Notes under the pieces: model-generated
What the model saw: only the letters and a program-made list of their open reading frames with translations
Database searches by the model: none
What the model was told of the DNA's origin: nothing
Source of the DNA: Rhizobium sp. R635
GTDB lineage: Bacteria > Pseudomonadota > Alphaproteobacteria > Rhizobiales > Rhizobiaceae
Reading direction: 5' to 3'
Length of the DNA: 64,000 nt
Assembly: GCF_002211285.1 (NCBI RefSeq)
Contig: NZ_LOKX01000036.1
Span: 124,001 to 188,000, forward strand
Position numbers and translations under genes: made by a program
Shown: positions 23,842 to 31,775 of the stretch, one piece after another
Layout: each line of letters starts with the position of its first letter
Position numbering within the stretch: the first letter of the stretch is position 1

Positions 23842-25122
23842 CTACAACGCATCCAGCGGTATCTTCAGATAGCGCCTGCCATTCTCCTCCGGCTCCGGCA
23901 ATCTCCCGCCGCGAATATTCACCTGCAGCGCGTGCAGCATCAGCTTCGGTTTCGCGAGTGTGCGGTCGCGGGCCTGGCGCAGCGCCACGTAGGCGGCCTC
24001 GTCCTTGCCCGCGATGTGCGGATTGTCGCGTTTCTGGGCGGCGACCGTGCTTTCCCAGCGGGGGTGGCGGCCGCCGGGCTGGTAGTCGTGGCCGGAAAAG
24101 AGGCGGGTTTCCTCCGGCAGCGACAGGATCGCCTGGATCGAGCGCCAGAGGGCGCTCGTGCTGCCGCCGGGAAAATCCGTGCGCGCCGTGCCGGAATCCG
24201 GCGTGAACACCGTATCGTGCACGAAGGCGGCGTCGCCGGTCAGGTAGGTGATCGAGGCCAGCGTATGGCCGGGAGAAAACATCACCCGGGCCTCGAGCGC
24301 GCCGATCCTGAACGTATCGCCATCGGCAAACAGCCGGTCCCATTGCGAGCCGTCGGCGGCAAGCGCCGGCCAGTTGTAAATCTCCTTCCAGAGCGCCTGC
24401 ACCTCGGGGATATGGGCGCCGATCGCCGTCGGTGCGCCGGTCCTGCCTTTCAGATAGTGGGCGGCGGAGAAATGATCGGCATGCGGATGGGTGTCGAGGA
24501 TCCATTCGAGCGTCAGCCGCTCGGCCGCGATATGGGCGAGGATGGCGTCGGCGCTGGCGGTGCCCGTCGCCCCCGAGGTCTCGTCGAAATCGAGCACCGG
24601 GTCGATGATGGCGCAGCGCTTGGTCGCCGGATCGGTCACGACATATTGCACGCTCGATGTGGCGGGATGGAAAAAGGCCCTCACATCAGGCGCCTGCCCT
24701 GCCCGCTTTTCCAGAAAGCGCCGCGCGCCGGCAAGATCGAAGCCGTGGCTCTTGCCGAAGGCCTCGATATCGCCTGATCCCATGCGCCCGTCGAGCACCT
24801 CGCCGAGCGCATAGAGCGTCATCGCCCGCGTGCCGCTCCTGCAATGGGCAAGTACCGGCCCCCTGGCCTCGGCCATGGCAGCCTGGAAGGCGCGGATATC
24901 GGCCTCGGTGATCTCGCCACCTTTCACCGGCACGAAACCGTAGGAAAGACCGGCGGCGGCCGCCGCCGCCTTTTCCGCCGCATTGCCGGGCTGGCCGGGC
25001 TCCTCGCCATCCGGCCGGGTATTGATGACGCCGGCAAAACCCCGCGCCGCGAAATCGGCAAAGTCGGCGGCCTCGGGCTGGCCCGCCACCGATATCAGCT
25101 CATTGACCCTCACGGATGTCAT
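23842..25122 (-). CDS. blh: Bifunctional sulfur transferase/persulfide dioxygenase (BLH)
   Basis: 426 residues, ATG at 25122. The N-terminal DUF442/rhodanese-like phosphatase-fold domain (about 1-140) has the active-site loop LAHCRSGTRAM (about 90-100). The C-terminal metallo-beta-lactamase domain (about 145-420) carries the metal motif THPHADHFSAAHYL (about 211-224), FSPGHTLAS (about 278) and FSGHDY (about 335). This fusion is the BLH protein of Agrobacterium/Rhizobium, which oxidises glutathione persulfide made during sulfide detoxification. In relatives it is repressed by BigR, but no bigR is adjacent here. It is monocistronic; a repeat lies downstream. Confidence 0.87.
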   Translation of the reverse strand: MTSVRVNELISVAGQPEAADFADFAARGFAGVINTRPDGEEPGQPGNAAEKAAAAAAGLSYGFVPVKGGEITEADIRAFQAAMAEARGPVLAHCRSGTRAMTLYALGEVLDGRMGSGDIEAFGKSHGFDLAGARRFLEKRAGQAPDVRAFFHPATSSVQYVVTDPATKRCAIIDPVLDFDETSGATGTASADAILAHIAAERLTLEWILDTHPHADHFSAAHYLKGRTGAPTAIGAHIPEVQALWKEIYNWPALAADGSQWDRLFADGDTFRIGALEARVMFSPGHTLASITYLTGDAAFVHDTVFTPDSGTARTDFPGGSTSALWRSIQAILSLPEETRLFSGHDYQPGGRHPRWESTVAAQKRDNPHIAGKDEAAYVALRQARDRTLAKPKLMLHALQVNIRGGRLPEPEENGRRYLKIPLDAL

Positions 25123-25278
25123 CGAAGCCCCCTATGAGGATAATCTCATATGGATGCGCCCGGGCGTCAAGGAAATCCACGGGTTGGGGTGCGGATGTAG
25201 GGACGGCAGGGAGCAGCGTTTCTTCCTTTACCGGCGTACCGTGTGGCACGCCCATCCACCCTGCTCATACGCGCCCAA

Positions 25279-25683
25279 TCAAGGCTGCGCCGGCCCCTGC
25301 AGCCTGTCCATGACCTGCAGCAGGAGATCGGCGCAGACCTTCATCGGCTCGTCCTCCGCGCATTTCAGGTCGATCCTGGTATCCCCGTCCATGATCCGGA
25401 AGCGGGCGGCCTTGGAGGGCGGCGGTCCGCGGTGGTGGCCGCGGTAGAAGCCCATATCGCCTCTCCGCCCATGTCCCCGGAAGGCGAAGCGGTCTCTCGA
25501 CGAGGCGTCCGGCATGGCCTCGTCGCGAGGTGGCGGTGCGCCGGCATCGGGCGCCGGCGGCGAGCCGGCATCGGTTGCGGGCGGCGGCGCGGCGCCGGAT
25601 GGCGGCGGGGCGGATGGCTCCTGGGCGAAGGCGGTCCCGGCGAGCGCGGCAAGGGCAAGGCCGGAGAGCAGGAATCTTTGCAT
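25279..25683 (-). CDS. Secreted proline-rich hypothetical protein
   Basis: 134 residues: signal peptide MQRFLLSGLALAALAGTAFA, a Pro/Ala-rich low-complexity stretch (about 22-55), a Gly/His/Arg-rich region (FRGHGRRGDMGFYRGHHRG, about 67-86), and a C-terminal part with two cysteines (LKCAEDEPMKVCADLLLQVMDRL). Periplasmic. No family is recognised. It is monocistronic. Confidence 0.6.
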   Translation of the reverse strand: MQRFLLSGLALAALAGTAFAQEPSAPPPSGAAPPPATDAGSPPAPDAGAPPPRDEAMPDASSRDRFAFRGHGRRGDMGFYRGHHRGPPPSKAARFRIMDGDTRIDLKCAEDEPMKVCADLLLQVMDRLQGPAQP

Positions 25684-25809
25684 GGCGATCGGTCCTCCGT
25701 TGGAAGTGTCAGGCCCTGCCTAAACACCGCAACCGGACTTTGGTTCATGCCATCCTGCCGCCTTCGCCCCTGCGCACGAAGTTGTGACCGCGATCTCCCG
25801 GCGATCGCG

Positions 25810-26178
25810 TCAAAAAGAGAGCGTCGCCGCCCCTTCCTTGATCTCGGCATGCATGGCGCTGGCGCCGACGATGATGACGCCGTCGAGCATATCGGCCTCG
25901 GTATAGCCGCGCGCGGTCACACAGGGCGGGCAGGCCCAGATCGTGCCGCCCCGCGCCAGGAAAGTCTCGATCAGGCTCGACAGCGGATCGAGCGGCGGCA
26001 CATGCGTCATCCGCTGGCCGCCCTTGCGCACGAGATCGATGCCGGTGCTGGTGAGGAAGACCGAGACTTTCAGCCCGGCCGTGATCCCGCCATTGGCGAT
26101 GGTGAAGGCGACGGAGGAGACTTCGGATTCGATGCCCTTGGTGATCAGCACGACCAGTTTGTCGCTTTGGCTTTGCAT
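25810..26178 (-). CDS. DsrE/DsrF-like family protein
   Basis: 122 residues from the ATG at 26178 (AGGGAGAATACT upstream); the longer open frame overlaps the AraC gene and is not real. The DsrE alpha/beta fold is seen in KLVVLITKGIESEVSSVAFTIANGGITAGLKVSVFLTSTGIDLVRKGG. IWACPPCVTARGY (about 84-96) carries a CPPC pair that could bind sulfane sulfur or form a disulfide. DsrE-like proteins are sulfur carriers in the cytosol. It is divergent from an AraC regulator, which probably controls it, and about 0.7 kb from blh, which also handles sulfane sulfur. Confidence 0.8.
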   Translation of the reverse strand: MQSQSDKLVVLITKGIESEVSSVAFTIANGGITAGLKVSVFLTSTGIDLVRKGGQRMTHVPPLDPLSSLIETFLARGGTIWACPPCVTARGYTEADMLDGVIIVGASAMHAEIKEGAATLSF

Positions 26179-26248
26179 AGTATTCTCCCTGAGATTGAAG
26201 TGAACGGCTCCACCATAGGAGGGCGCGCGGGGCGCGTATTTGGCCGGA

Positions 26249-27244
26249 ATGCGGGAAGCCTTGTCCGAAAATCCTGAGACTCTCGGCGTAGCGCGCGACG
26301 ACGTGCTGTCGGCGCTCTTGTCGAGCATCCGCCTTTCCGGATCGCTGCAATTCTGCTTCATGCCGACGGGCAACTGGCAGACAGATGCCGCACCCTCGCT
26401 CGCAGCCCTTTCGGCCAGAGCCTCCGGCACCATGCCGTTTCATATCGTGGTGGCCGGCCGCTGCTGGCTGAAGGTGGAAGGCCAAGCGACCGATCTCGAA
26501 GCCGGCGATGTGCTAGTCTTCCCCTTCGGCACCGGCCATCAGCTCGGCGCCGGCCGGGAAGGCATGCTGGTGCTGCCGACGCGCGACCTGCCGGAAAAGC
26601 CCTGGCGCGAGATTCCCGTGCTGCGCTACGGCGCGGAAGCCGAAGGTGTCCGCCTGCTCTGCGGCTACCTGCAATGGGACGGCCTGAGCTTCGGCCCGCT
26701 GCGCCAGGCGCTGCCGAAGCTCATCCATGTCAGGACGCGGGCCGCCAATGACGGCGACTGGCTGCGCGCCACCATCCGCCAGATGACCGACGAGGTCGAC
26801 CGCCCCCGCGCCGGCGGCGTCTCCATGCTGCCGCGGCTGACGGAGATCATCTTCATCGAGATCCTGCGCCACCAGATCATGATGGCCGCGCCCGATACGT
26901 CAGGCTTTCTCGCCGCCCTCGCCGACCCTGCCCTTTCCCGCTGCCTCTCCGTCATCCACGACGATCCGAAACGCGACTGGTCGCTTGAGCAGCTGGCGGC
27001 CGCCTCCGGCCTCTCGCGCAGCGCGCTCGCCGACCGCTTCCAGGCGATCCTTTCCACCTCGCCGATCCGCTACATCAGGGACTGGCGCCTGACGCTCGCC
27101 AGCATGGCGCTCGCCACCTCCACCCAACCGATCGCCGCCATCGCCTACGACACCGGCTACGCCACCGAAGCCGCCTTCAACCGGGCGTTTTCACGCGCGT
27201 TCGGGAGTCCGCCTGCGGCGTGGCGGGCGATGGCGCGGGATTAG
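26249..27244 (+). CDS. AraC-family regulator with cupin sensor domain
   Basis: 331 residues from the ATG at 26249 (an in-frame TTG at 26240 is possible). An N-terminal cupin (about 30-180) includes HIVVAGRCWLKVEG and LEAGDVLVFPFGTGHQL. The C-terminal AraC double HTH (about 235-330) contains WSLEQLAAASGLSRSALADRFQAILSTSPIRYI and PIAAIAYDTGYATEAAFNRAFSRAFGSPP. It is divergent from the DsrE-like gene (70 bp between starts) and probably controls it. The effector is unknown; the domain layout matches regulators that sense small organic molecules or oxidants. Confidence 0.88.
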   Translation: MREALSENPETLGVARDDVLSALLSSIRLSGSLQFCFMPTGNWQTDAAPSLAALSARASGTMPFHIVVAGRCWLKVEGQATDLEAGDVLVFPFGTGHQLGAGREGMLVLPTRDLPEKPWREIPVLRYGAEAEGVRLLCGYLQWDGLSFGPLRQALPKLIHVRTRAANDGDWLRATIRQMTDEVDRPRAGGVSMLPRLTEIIFIEILRHQIMMAAPDTSGFLAALADPALSRCLSVIHDDPKRDWSLEQLAAASGLSRSALADRFQAILSTSPIRYIRDWRLTLASMALATSTQPIAAIAYDTGYATEAAFNRAFSRAFGSPPAAWRAMARD

Positions 27245-27308
27245 GGGAAGAATGCCGACGCCCGGGAGGCTCGGTTGTTGCCTTTCGCTTGTCGAAGCCA
27301 GGCAAAAG

Positions 27309-27522
27309 GTGTGCCGTGCGGCCCCCTCATCTGCCTGCCGGCATCTTCTCCCCGCTGGGGAGAAGGGACCAGGCCGCACGACCATCCTTTCAACCGAAAT
27401 GCCAGAGGGACCGAGGCGCTGCTACGATTCCGCTTCTCCCCAGCGGGGGTCCGAAGGACGGGCGAGACCCGTGGCTCGCCCCGGCGGATGCCGGCAGGCA
27501 GATGAGGGGGCCGCACGGCACA
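27309..27522. repeat. Mosaic palindromic repeat, family B, copy 4
   Basis: Outer arms gtgccgtgcggccccctcat / atgagggggccgcacggcac. The spacer is of the same class as copy 1 (accaggccgcacgaccatcc…). The right arm carries the gtccgaaggacgggcgag extension. It fills most of the gap 27245-27590. Confidence 0.85.
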
Positions 27523-27590
27523 ACTTTCATCGTCTGGCCTCGGCGAGCGCAAGCGAAGAGCAAGACCTCGACCCTGCCCTCTCTCCAGCC

Positions 27591-27731
27591 CTATCCACCC
27601 CCACCAATCGCCCGCTCCGCAAAGAGCTGCAAAGTATTAATCGCGCCGTAGATCCCACGGCCGCCGTAATAAAAGCTGCTCCACAGCAGCACGCTCAAAA
27701 CAAAAGCTGCAATGAACGCCCAGAATTTCAC
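27591..27731 (-). CDS. 46-residue single-pass membrane protein
   Basis: GTG at 27731 to TAG at 27591. The product starts MKFWAFIAAFVLSVLLWSSF, a clean membrane anchor, and continues YYGGRGIYGAINTLQLFAERAIGGGG. The upstream Shine-Dalgarno match is weak (aagaaag). It resembles small, poorly annotated membrane proteins of rhizobia; the function is unknown. It lies between repeat B4 and an AT-rich region (27735-27830) that would carry its promoter. Confidence 0.5.
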   Translation of the reverse strand: MKFWAFIAAFVLSVLLWSSFYYGGRGIYGAINTLQLFAERAIGGGG

Positions 27732-27956
27732 GAAAAACGTCTTTCTTGTGCAGCCAGACTTATTTTATATTAGAAATACATACTACATTAACCAAGCAGC
27801 GCAAATAGAAATATTCAACCACAGGATTGCATGGCCGCAATTGGCCGGCGGCACGTCAAAGCGTCCGCCAAAATGGCCGCCACGGGCTGGAGAAAGCCGG
27901 TTCGCCTCTTATTTTCAGCCAGGAGACCGGAAACGACGAGCAAAGGGACCCACGCC

Positions 27957-28433
27957 ATGCTGAACAAGAACACGATCTGCCTCTGGTACGACAAGGACGC
28001 CGAGGCTGCCGCCCGCTTCTACACCGAGGTCTTTCCCGGCAGCGCCATGGGCGCCGTCATTCGGGCGCCGGGAGATTATCCGGAGGGCAAGCAGGGAGAG
28101 GTGCTGGTCGTCGAATTCACCGTCGCCGGCATTCCCTGCATCGGCCTGAACGGCGGCCCTTCGATCAAGCACAACGAATGCTTCTCCTTCCAGATCGCCA
28201 CGGAAAACCAGGAGGAAACCGACCGCTACTGGAACGCCATCGTCGGCAATGGCGGCCAGGAAAGCGCCTGCGGCTGGTGCAAGGACAAGTGGGGCGTCTC
28301 CTGGCAGATCACCCCGCGCGTGCTGAGCGAAGCGCTGAAAGCAAGCCCCGCCGAGGCCAAGCGCGCCTTCGACGCGATGATGACCATGCACAAGATCGAC
28401 ATCGCCGCGATCGAGGCGGCCATGCGCGGCTGA
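27957..28433 (+). CDS. VOC-superfamily protein (PhnB/3-demethylubiquinone-methyltransferase-like)
   Basis: 158 residues from the ATG at 27957; the longer open frame upstream has no ribosome site. The fold is recognisable from ICLWYDKDAEAAARFYTEVFPGSAMGAVIRAP (about 6-37), GEVLVVEFTVAGIPCIGLNGGP (about 46-67), HNECFSFQIATENQEETDRYWNAIVGNGG and CGWCKDKWGVSWQITPRVL. This VOC subgroup (often called PhnB-like) comprises small dimeric proteins with mostly unknown substrates; the methyltransferase name in databases is historical. It is monocistronic and followed by a strong bidirectional terminator. Confidence 0.82.
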   Translation: MLNKNTICLWYDKDAEAAARFYTEVFPGSAMGAVIRAPGDYPEGKQGEVLVVEFTVAGIPCIGLNGGPSIKHNECFSFQIATENQEETDRYWNAIVGNGGQESACGWCKDKWGVSWQITPRVLSEALKASPAEAKRAFDAMMTMHKIDIAAIEAAMRG

Positions 28434-28465
28434 GGAGTGCCGCAGCCTCGCCCATCGACGCAGCA

Positions 28466-28497
28466 AAAAGCCCCGCCAATCATTGACGGGGCTGTTT
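28466..28497. terminator. Bidirectional intrinsic terminator
   Basis: AGCCCCG(cCAAT) pairs with (ATTGa)CGGGGCT around a short loop (28469-28493). On the minus strand it is followed by TTTTT and on the plus strand by GTTTCTG. It serves the VOC gene and the convergent gene at 28643. Confidence 0.75.
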
Positions 28498-28642
28498 CTG
28501 CTGAAAATCGATCGCAACAGATCCTGGGAGAATCAATATTTGCTTTCTGCCAGGCCAAGCTGGCGTGAAGCTTGCGCCGCTGCCGGAACGCGCGGGCGCT
28601 CCAGCGAGCCTCATCTGAGACGCTCCGACAACACCCGCTCCC

Positions 28643-29320
28643 TCAATCGCCGACCGTAAATCCCCATGAGGACGGATCGATCAAATCCGCCGGCGGGGTC
28701 ATCTCCTTCAAGTCGACCGGCCGGCGTCTGGCATCGACCGCCATGAAGGTCTCCGTCGCGCCCGATCCGTCGAAACCGATGAACTTCAGCGGCATGCCCT
28801 CCGGCGTCGTGCATTCCGCTATGCCGACATTTTTGGTGGCCGGCTTCACAATATCCGATTTCAAATGGAACCACGCGCAGTCCGTTCCGCGATGCGAGGA
28901 TGGCCGCTTCATATCGACCCGCTCCGATATCTTGTCGAAGGCGGTGTAGGGATAGTTGGACGCGCGCGGCGAACGGCGGGCCTCGAAGCGATGCTGGTCA
29001 TCGGTGGTGGAGACGGCCATGCCCTGGTCTTCCAGCTCGTTCCAGACCTTGAACTGCACCGCCCCGTCAAGATCGCGGCGTTCTTCGAGCCGCCATGGAT
29101 AGTGCCTGAGCAGCCTGATTTCCGCCGTGCCGTCGACCTTCCTCAATCTCACTTCGAAATCGGCGCGATCCGCGGGCTTCTCCGGATAGTCCCGTTGCGG
29201 CTTCAGCCAGAAGGCCGGCTGGAAGATCCTCTTCGGCGGCCTGACGTCGGCCGCCGCCACCGACCCGCGCTCGAGCTTGACCAGATCCGTGCCGTTCTCC
29301 GCTTCGCAATCTGATTGACT
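28643..29320 (-). pseudogene. Hypothetical gene lacking an evident start (probably 5' truncated)
   Basis: The frame is open from just after a TGA at 29321-29323 to the stop at 28643. Coding character continues to the very first codons (SQSDCEAENGTDLVKLERGS), yet no ATG, GTG or TTG with a ribosome site precedes the first usable GTG at 29260, which lies inside the conserved-looking part. The remaining 205 residues (RIFQPAFWLKPQRDYPEKPADRADFEVRLRK…, two Cys, C-terminal DPSSWGFTV) look like a periplasmic protein that has lost its signal peptide. A frame shift from an ATG at 29342 (MNIAFLLK) is possible. No function is known. Also possible: true translation from GTG 29260. Confidence 0.45.
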
Positions 29321-29366
29321 TCAGGAGAAAAGCAATATTCATTCAAGCGAAAGTTGAGGATTTAAA

Positions 29367-29780
29367 GTGAAAAACGCCTTTATATACTTGATATTAGCAG
29401 CCACGACGATTCCGCTTTCGAGCTGCACGACCACCTCCGACGGCTTCCGCCGGCAGTCTCAATCGATCACCGCCCGTAGCGGCGTCAGAACGCTGGTCGC
29501 CAAGAACTGGCACATCGACGACGATTGCCGCCACATCGATTACCCCGCCATTGACATCGTCGAACAGCCCAAACACGGCCGCCTCGAAATCGTGCACGAA
29601 CCGCTCTTCCCCAAGCTCGTGGGAAAAGTCTCGAAATGCGAGACGACCAAGGTCAATGGCGTCGTCGGTTATTACACTGCTGACAAGGGCTACACCGGCA
29701 GCGACAGGCTCGTCATCCGCTCGCCTTATGAAGAGGGGAAGACGGAAGAAGGTGTGCTCAGCGTGACGGTGGTGAAGTAA
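29367..29780 (+). CDS. Hypothetical lipoprotein
   Basis: 137 residues, ATG. The lipoprotein signal peptide ends in the lipobox LSSC (Cys20; MKNAFIYLILAATTIPLSSC). The mature part is a compact, mostly beta domain with DDCRHIDYPAIDIVEQPKHGRLEIVHE (about 51-77) and VNGVVGYYTADKGYTGSDRLVIRSPYEE (about 96-123). The 'PKHG…V…YTADKGYTGSD' pattern resembles beta-sandwich Big-like domains in which repeat units read 'PxNGxV…YTPxxGYxGxDxF'. It would be anchored in the inner or outer membrane. The function is unknown. Confidence 0.65.
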   Translation: MKNAFIYLILAATTIPLSSCTTTSDGFRRQSQSITARSGVRTLVAKNWHIDDDCRHIDYPAIDIVEQPKHGRLEIVHEPLFPKLVGKVSKCETTKVNGVVGYYTADKGYTGSDRLVIRSPYEEGKTEEGVLSVTVVK

Positions 29781-29865
29781 GAGGCGCCGGATGGATGCAA
29801 GAAGCGATGTTGGCGCGCGTCCTTCGAGGCTCCAGTCTTCGGCCTAGGGCGGGCGCGCCACCATG

Positions 29866-30072
29866 TCAGCGCATCCGCCCTTCATTCATATCGGCCGGAT
29901 CGTAGTTGATGTCCCAGTCCTTCTCCGGCTTCTTGCCCGGCGGGTTCTTGTTCACCGTCGCGTCCTCCGAGCCGGTGATCACGGTCGGCTTGGCGCTGGC
30001 CACGCCGCTGGCTTTCCGGTCGGCGCGGGATTTGGCGAACTGGCCGGCTGCGTCTTTTTCGGGATTGGCCAT
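29866..30072 (-). CDS. Small hydrophilic hypothetical protein
   Basis: 68 residues, ATG at 30072. The sequence is charged and probably disordered (DAAGQFAKSRADRKASGVASAKPTVITGSEDA…PGKKPEKDWDINYDPADMNEGRMR). It begins one base after the stop of the 66-residue gene upstream, so the two are an operon. Its composition (Lys, Asp, Gly, few aromatics) resembles stress-related small proteins; this is an inference from composition only. Confidence 0.5.
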   Translation of the reverse strand: MANPEKDAAGQFAKSRADRKASGVASAKPTVITGSEDATVNKNPPGKKPEKDWDINYDPADMNEGRMR

Positions 30073-30073
30073 C

Positions 30074-30274
30074 TCATTCGCCTTTCTGCTTCAGCGCGTC
30101 GGAAATGTCATTCGTTTCGGGGTCGCGATTGTTTTCGCCTTGCGCGTCGCGGTTCTTGTCCGGGTCGTCCTTGGCTTTGAGGTAGCCGCGCGGCCTATTG
30201 CCTTTCGGCCCTTCCCAGCGGGGCGATTGATCGGTGGTGCCCGCAGGCCCGTCCTTGGGGGTGGTCATGCCCAT
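30074..30274 (-). CDS. Small hydrophilic hypothetical protein, first gene of a two-gene operon
   Basis: 66 residues from the ATG at 30274 with CAAGGAGAAACGACG upstream, a strong ribosome site that fixes the start. The composition is dominated by Lys, Asp, Asn, Gly and Pro (GPKGNRPRGYLKAKDDPDKNRDAQGENN), probably intrinsically disordered. It is divergent from the 57-residue gene at 30401 with 126 bp between them. No family is recognised. Confidence 0.55.
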   Translation of the reverse strand: MGMTTPKDGPAGTTDQSPRWEGPKGNRPRGYLKAKDDPDKNRDAQGENNRDPETNDISDALKQKGE

Positions 30275-30400
30275 CGTCGTTTCTCCTTGGTTGTGGAGGG
30301 AAAACCGCGAAAGCCGGGAAGTGTTCCGGCAGAAAATATGGAACAGTCTCGGCCCCCATCGGTTGGTGAAAGGTCGCAAACCTCGAAAAAGGAGCCGAAG

Positions 30401-30574
30401 ATGAGCAAGACCAACGTTCGTGAACTTCAAAAACGCGCCGAACAGCAGGTCCGGAACACCAGCGCCGGCGGACACCTCGGCGGCACCTATTTCGGCCAGC
30501 AGCCGGACGGCAAGACCACCTCCGACACCACCAACGACAGCGCCAAGGCGCGGCCGAACGACGGGAGCAATTGA
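30401..30574 (+). CDS. Small hydrophilic hypothetical protein
   Basis: 57 residues from the ATG at 30401 with AAAAAGGAGCCGAAG upstream, an unusually good ribosome site. The product is MSKTNVRELQKRAEQQVRNTSAGGHLGGTYFGQQ followed by a Lys/Asp/Thr-rich tail. It has a similar size and composition to the two genes divergent from it. The function is unknown. Confidence 0.6.
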   Translation: MSKTNVRELQKRAEQQVRNTSAGGHLGGTYFGQQPDGKTTSDTTNDSAKARPNDGSN

Positions 30575-30744
30575 GACGCTCCGTCATTGAACGGCAACCC
30601 CTCCGCCCGAGATCGAGGGGCAGGATCTTGACGATGACTGGGGTGCGAGCGCGGCGCGCCATGCGCTGGCGAAACGTGGGATTAGGGGGTGAGGATTGTT
30701 TACACGTCATCTGCCTTTCGCTTGCCGCTCACCGAAGCTAGGCA

Positions 30745-30835
30745 ATGAAGGGTGTGCCGTGTAGCCCCCCGGGGCGAGGCCTCAAAGCGCGCGCCGCAGC
30801 GCTGCTATTTGCATTCACTGAGATTGGTACACCCG
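30745..30835. repeat. Chimeric repeat remnant (family B left end joined to family D)
   Basis: gggtgtgccgtgtagccccc (family B outer arm) runs directly into ggggcgaggcctcaaagcgcgcgccgcagcgctg, a relative of the family-D phrase. No inverted partner is present, so the B element is a solo end here. Confidence 0.55.
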
Positions 30836-30870
30836 CCTCACCTGGAGGCCGCTAATGAACGCCAACCTCT

Positions 30871-31015
30871 CCTCCCTCATCCCTGGGCTTGTCACAGGGA
30901 TCCAGCGCGCCCAAGTCCTTGGGCGCGGAAGACCCTCTTCATCCCAATTGAGTCATTCACGGCGCGGACGCGCCGTGGCTGGATTCCTGTGACAGGCACA
31001 GGAATGAGGGAGTTT
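30871..31015. repeat. Palindromic intergenic repeat, family A, copy 3
   Basis: Almost the same as 4651-4793: cctccctcatccctgggctt…ctggattcctgtgacaggca, then caggaatgaggga. The inner hairpins gcgcccaagtccttgggcgc and gcgcggacgcgccg are kept. The central part is the most variable. Confidence 0.8.
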
Positions 31016-31080
31016 GGAGAGGCGTTCCCGCCCATGCCTCCACCTCATGACCTGCCGCACTCTCCACCTTCCCTCATGCT

Positions 31081-31135
31081 GAGGTGCGCAGCCCGCAAGG
31101 GCGGAGCCTCGAAGCACGCGCCGCAGCGCTGCCCC
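31081..31135. repeat. Family-D repeat, copy 2
   Basis: gaggtgcgcagcccgcaagg followed by gcggagcctcgaagcacgcg; matches 23778-23832 with few differences. It lies between copy A3 and the SRPBCC gene. Confidence 0.6.
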
Positions 31136-31149
31136 AAGGCAGGAGCACC

Positions 31150-31593
31150 TCACTCGTTAATATCAGGCTCCACCACCTTGGCGAGGTTCCGCAGCGATTC
31201 CTGCCAGCCGAGATAGCAGGCTTCCGGTGGGATCATGTCGGGCACGCCGGCCTGGGTGATATCGATCTCGGTGCCGACCGAGACCTTCTTGAGGATCACG
31301 GTGACTTCCATTTCGCCCGGCAGGTTCGGATCTTCGAACTTGTCGGTGTAGCGGACGCGTTCGCCGGGAACGAGTTCGAGGAATTCGCCGCCGAAGGCGT
31401 GGCTTTGGCCGTTGGTGAAGTTGCGGAAGGACATGCGGAACGTGCCGCCGACCGAAGGCTCCAGATGGTGCACGGTGCAGAGGAAACCGTTCGGCGGCAG
31501 CCATTTGGCGAGCGCGTCGGCCTCGATGAACGCGCGGTAGACCTTCTCCGGGCTGGTCGCGAAAACGCGGTGCAGGCGTATGGTGCTGGGCAT
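31150..31593 (-). CDS. SRPBCC/AHSA1-family protein
   Basis: 147 residues, ATG at 31593 with AAAGGATC upstream. It has the helix-grip START fold of the Aha1-C family: RLHRVFATSPEKVYRAFIEADALAKWLPP (about 6-34), GGTFRMSFRNFTNGQSH (about 49-65), FLELVPGERVRYTDKFED (about 71-88), and the C-terminal long helix YLGWQESLRNLAKVVEP. Members bind hydrophobic ligands or act on chaperones; the ligand is unknown. It is monocistronic. Confidence 0.85.
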   Translation of the reverse strand: MPSTIRLHRVFATSPEKVYRAFIEADALAKWLPPNGFLCTVHHLEPSVGGTFRMSFRNFTNGQSHAFGGEFLELVPGERVRYTDKFEDPNLPGEMEVTVILKKVSVGTEIDITQAGVPDMIPPEACYLGWQESLRNLAKVVEPDINE

Positions 31594-31775
31594 GGTCGTG
31601 ATCCTTTTGACTGGATGGAATGGACGAGCCTAGGACGCGGCAGGCTTGGCCAATCCGACACCGGATCGACTTTTTCTTCAAGAAAAATTGCGTAAGGGCG
31701 CGCGGGAGCCAATTCCGGATGAGCGACGCATCGTCCCCGCGCACCAGCGTATTTGAAGCGACAGCCCAGGGCTCT

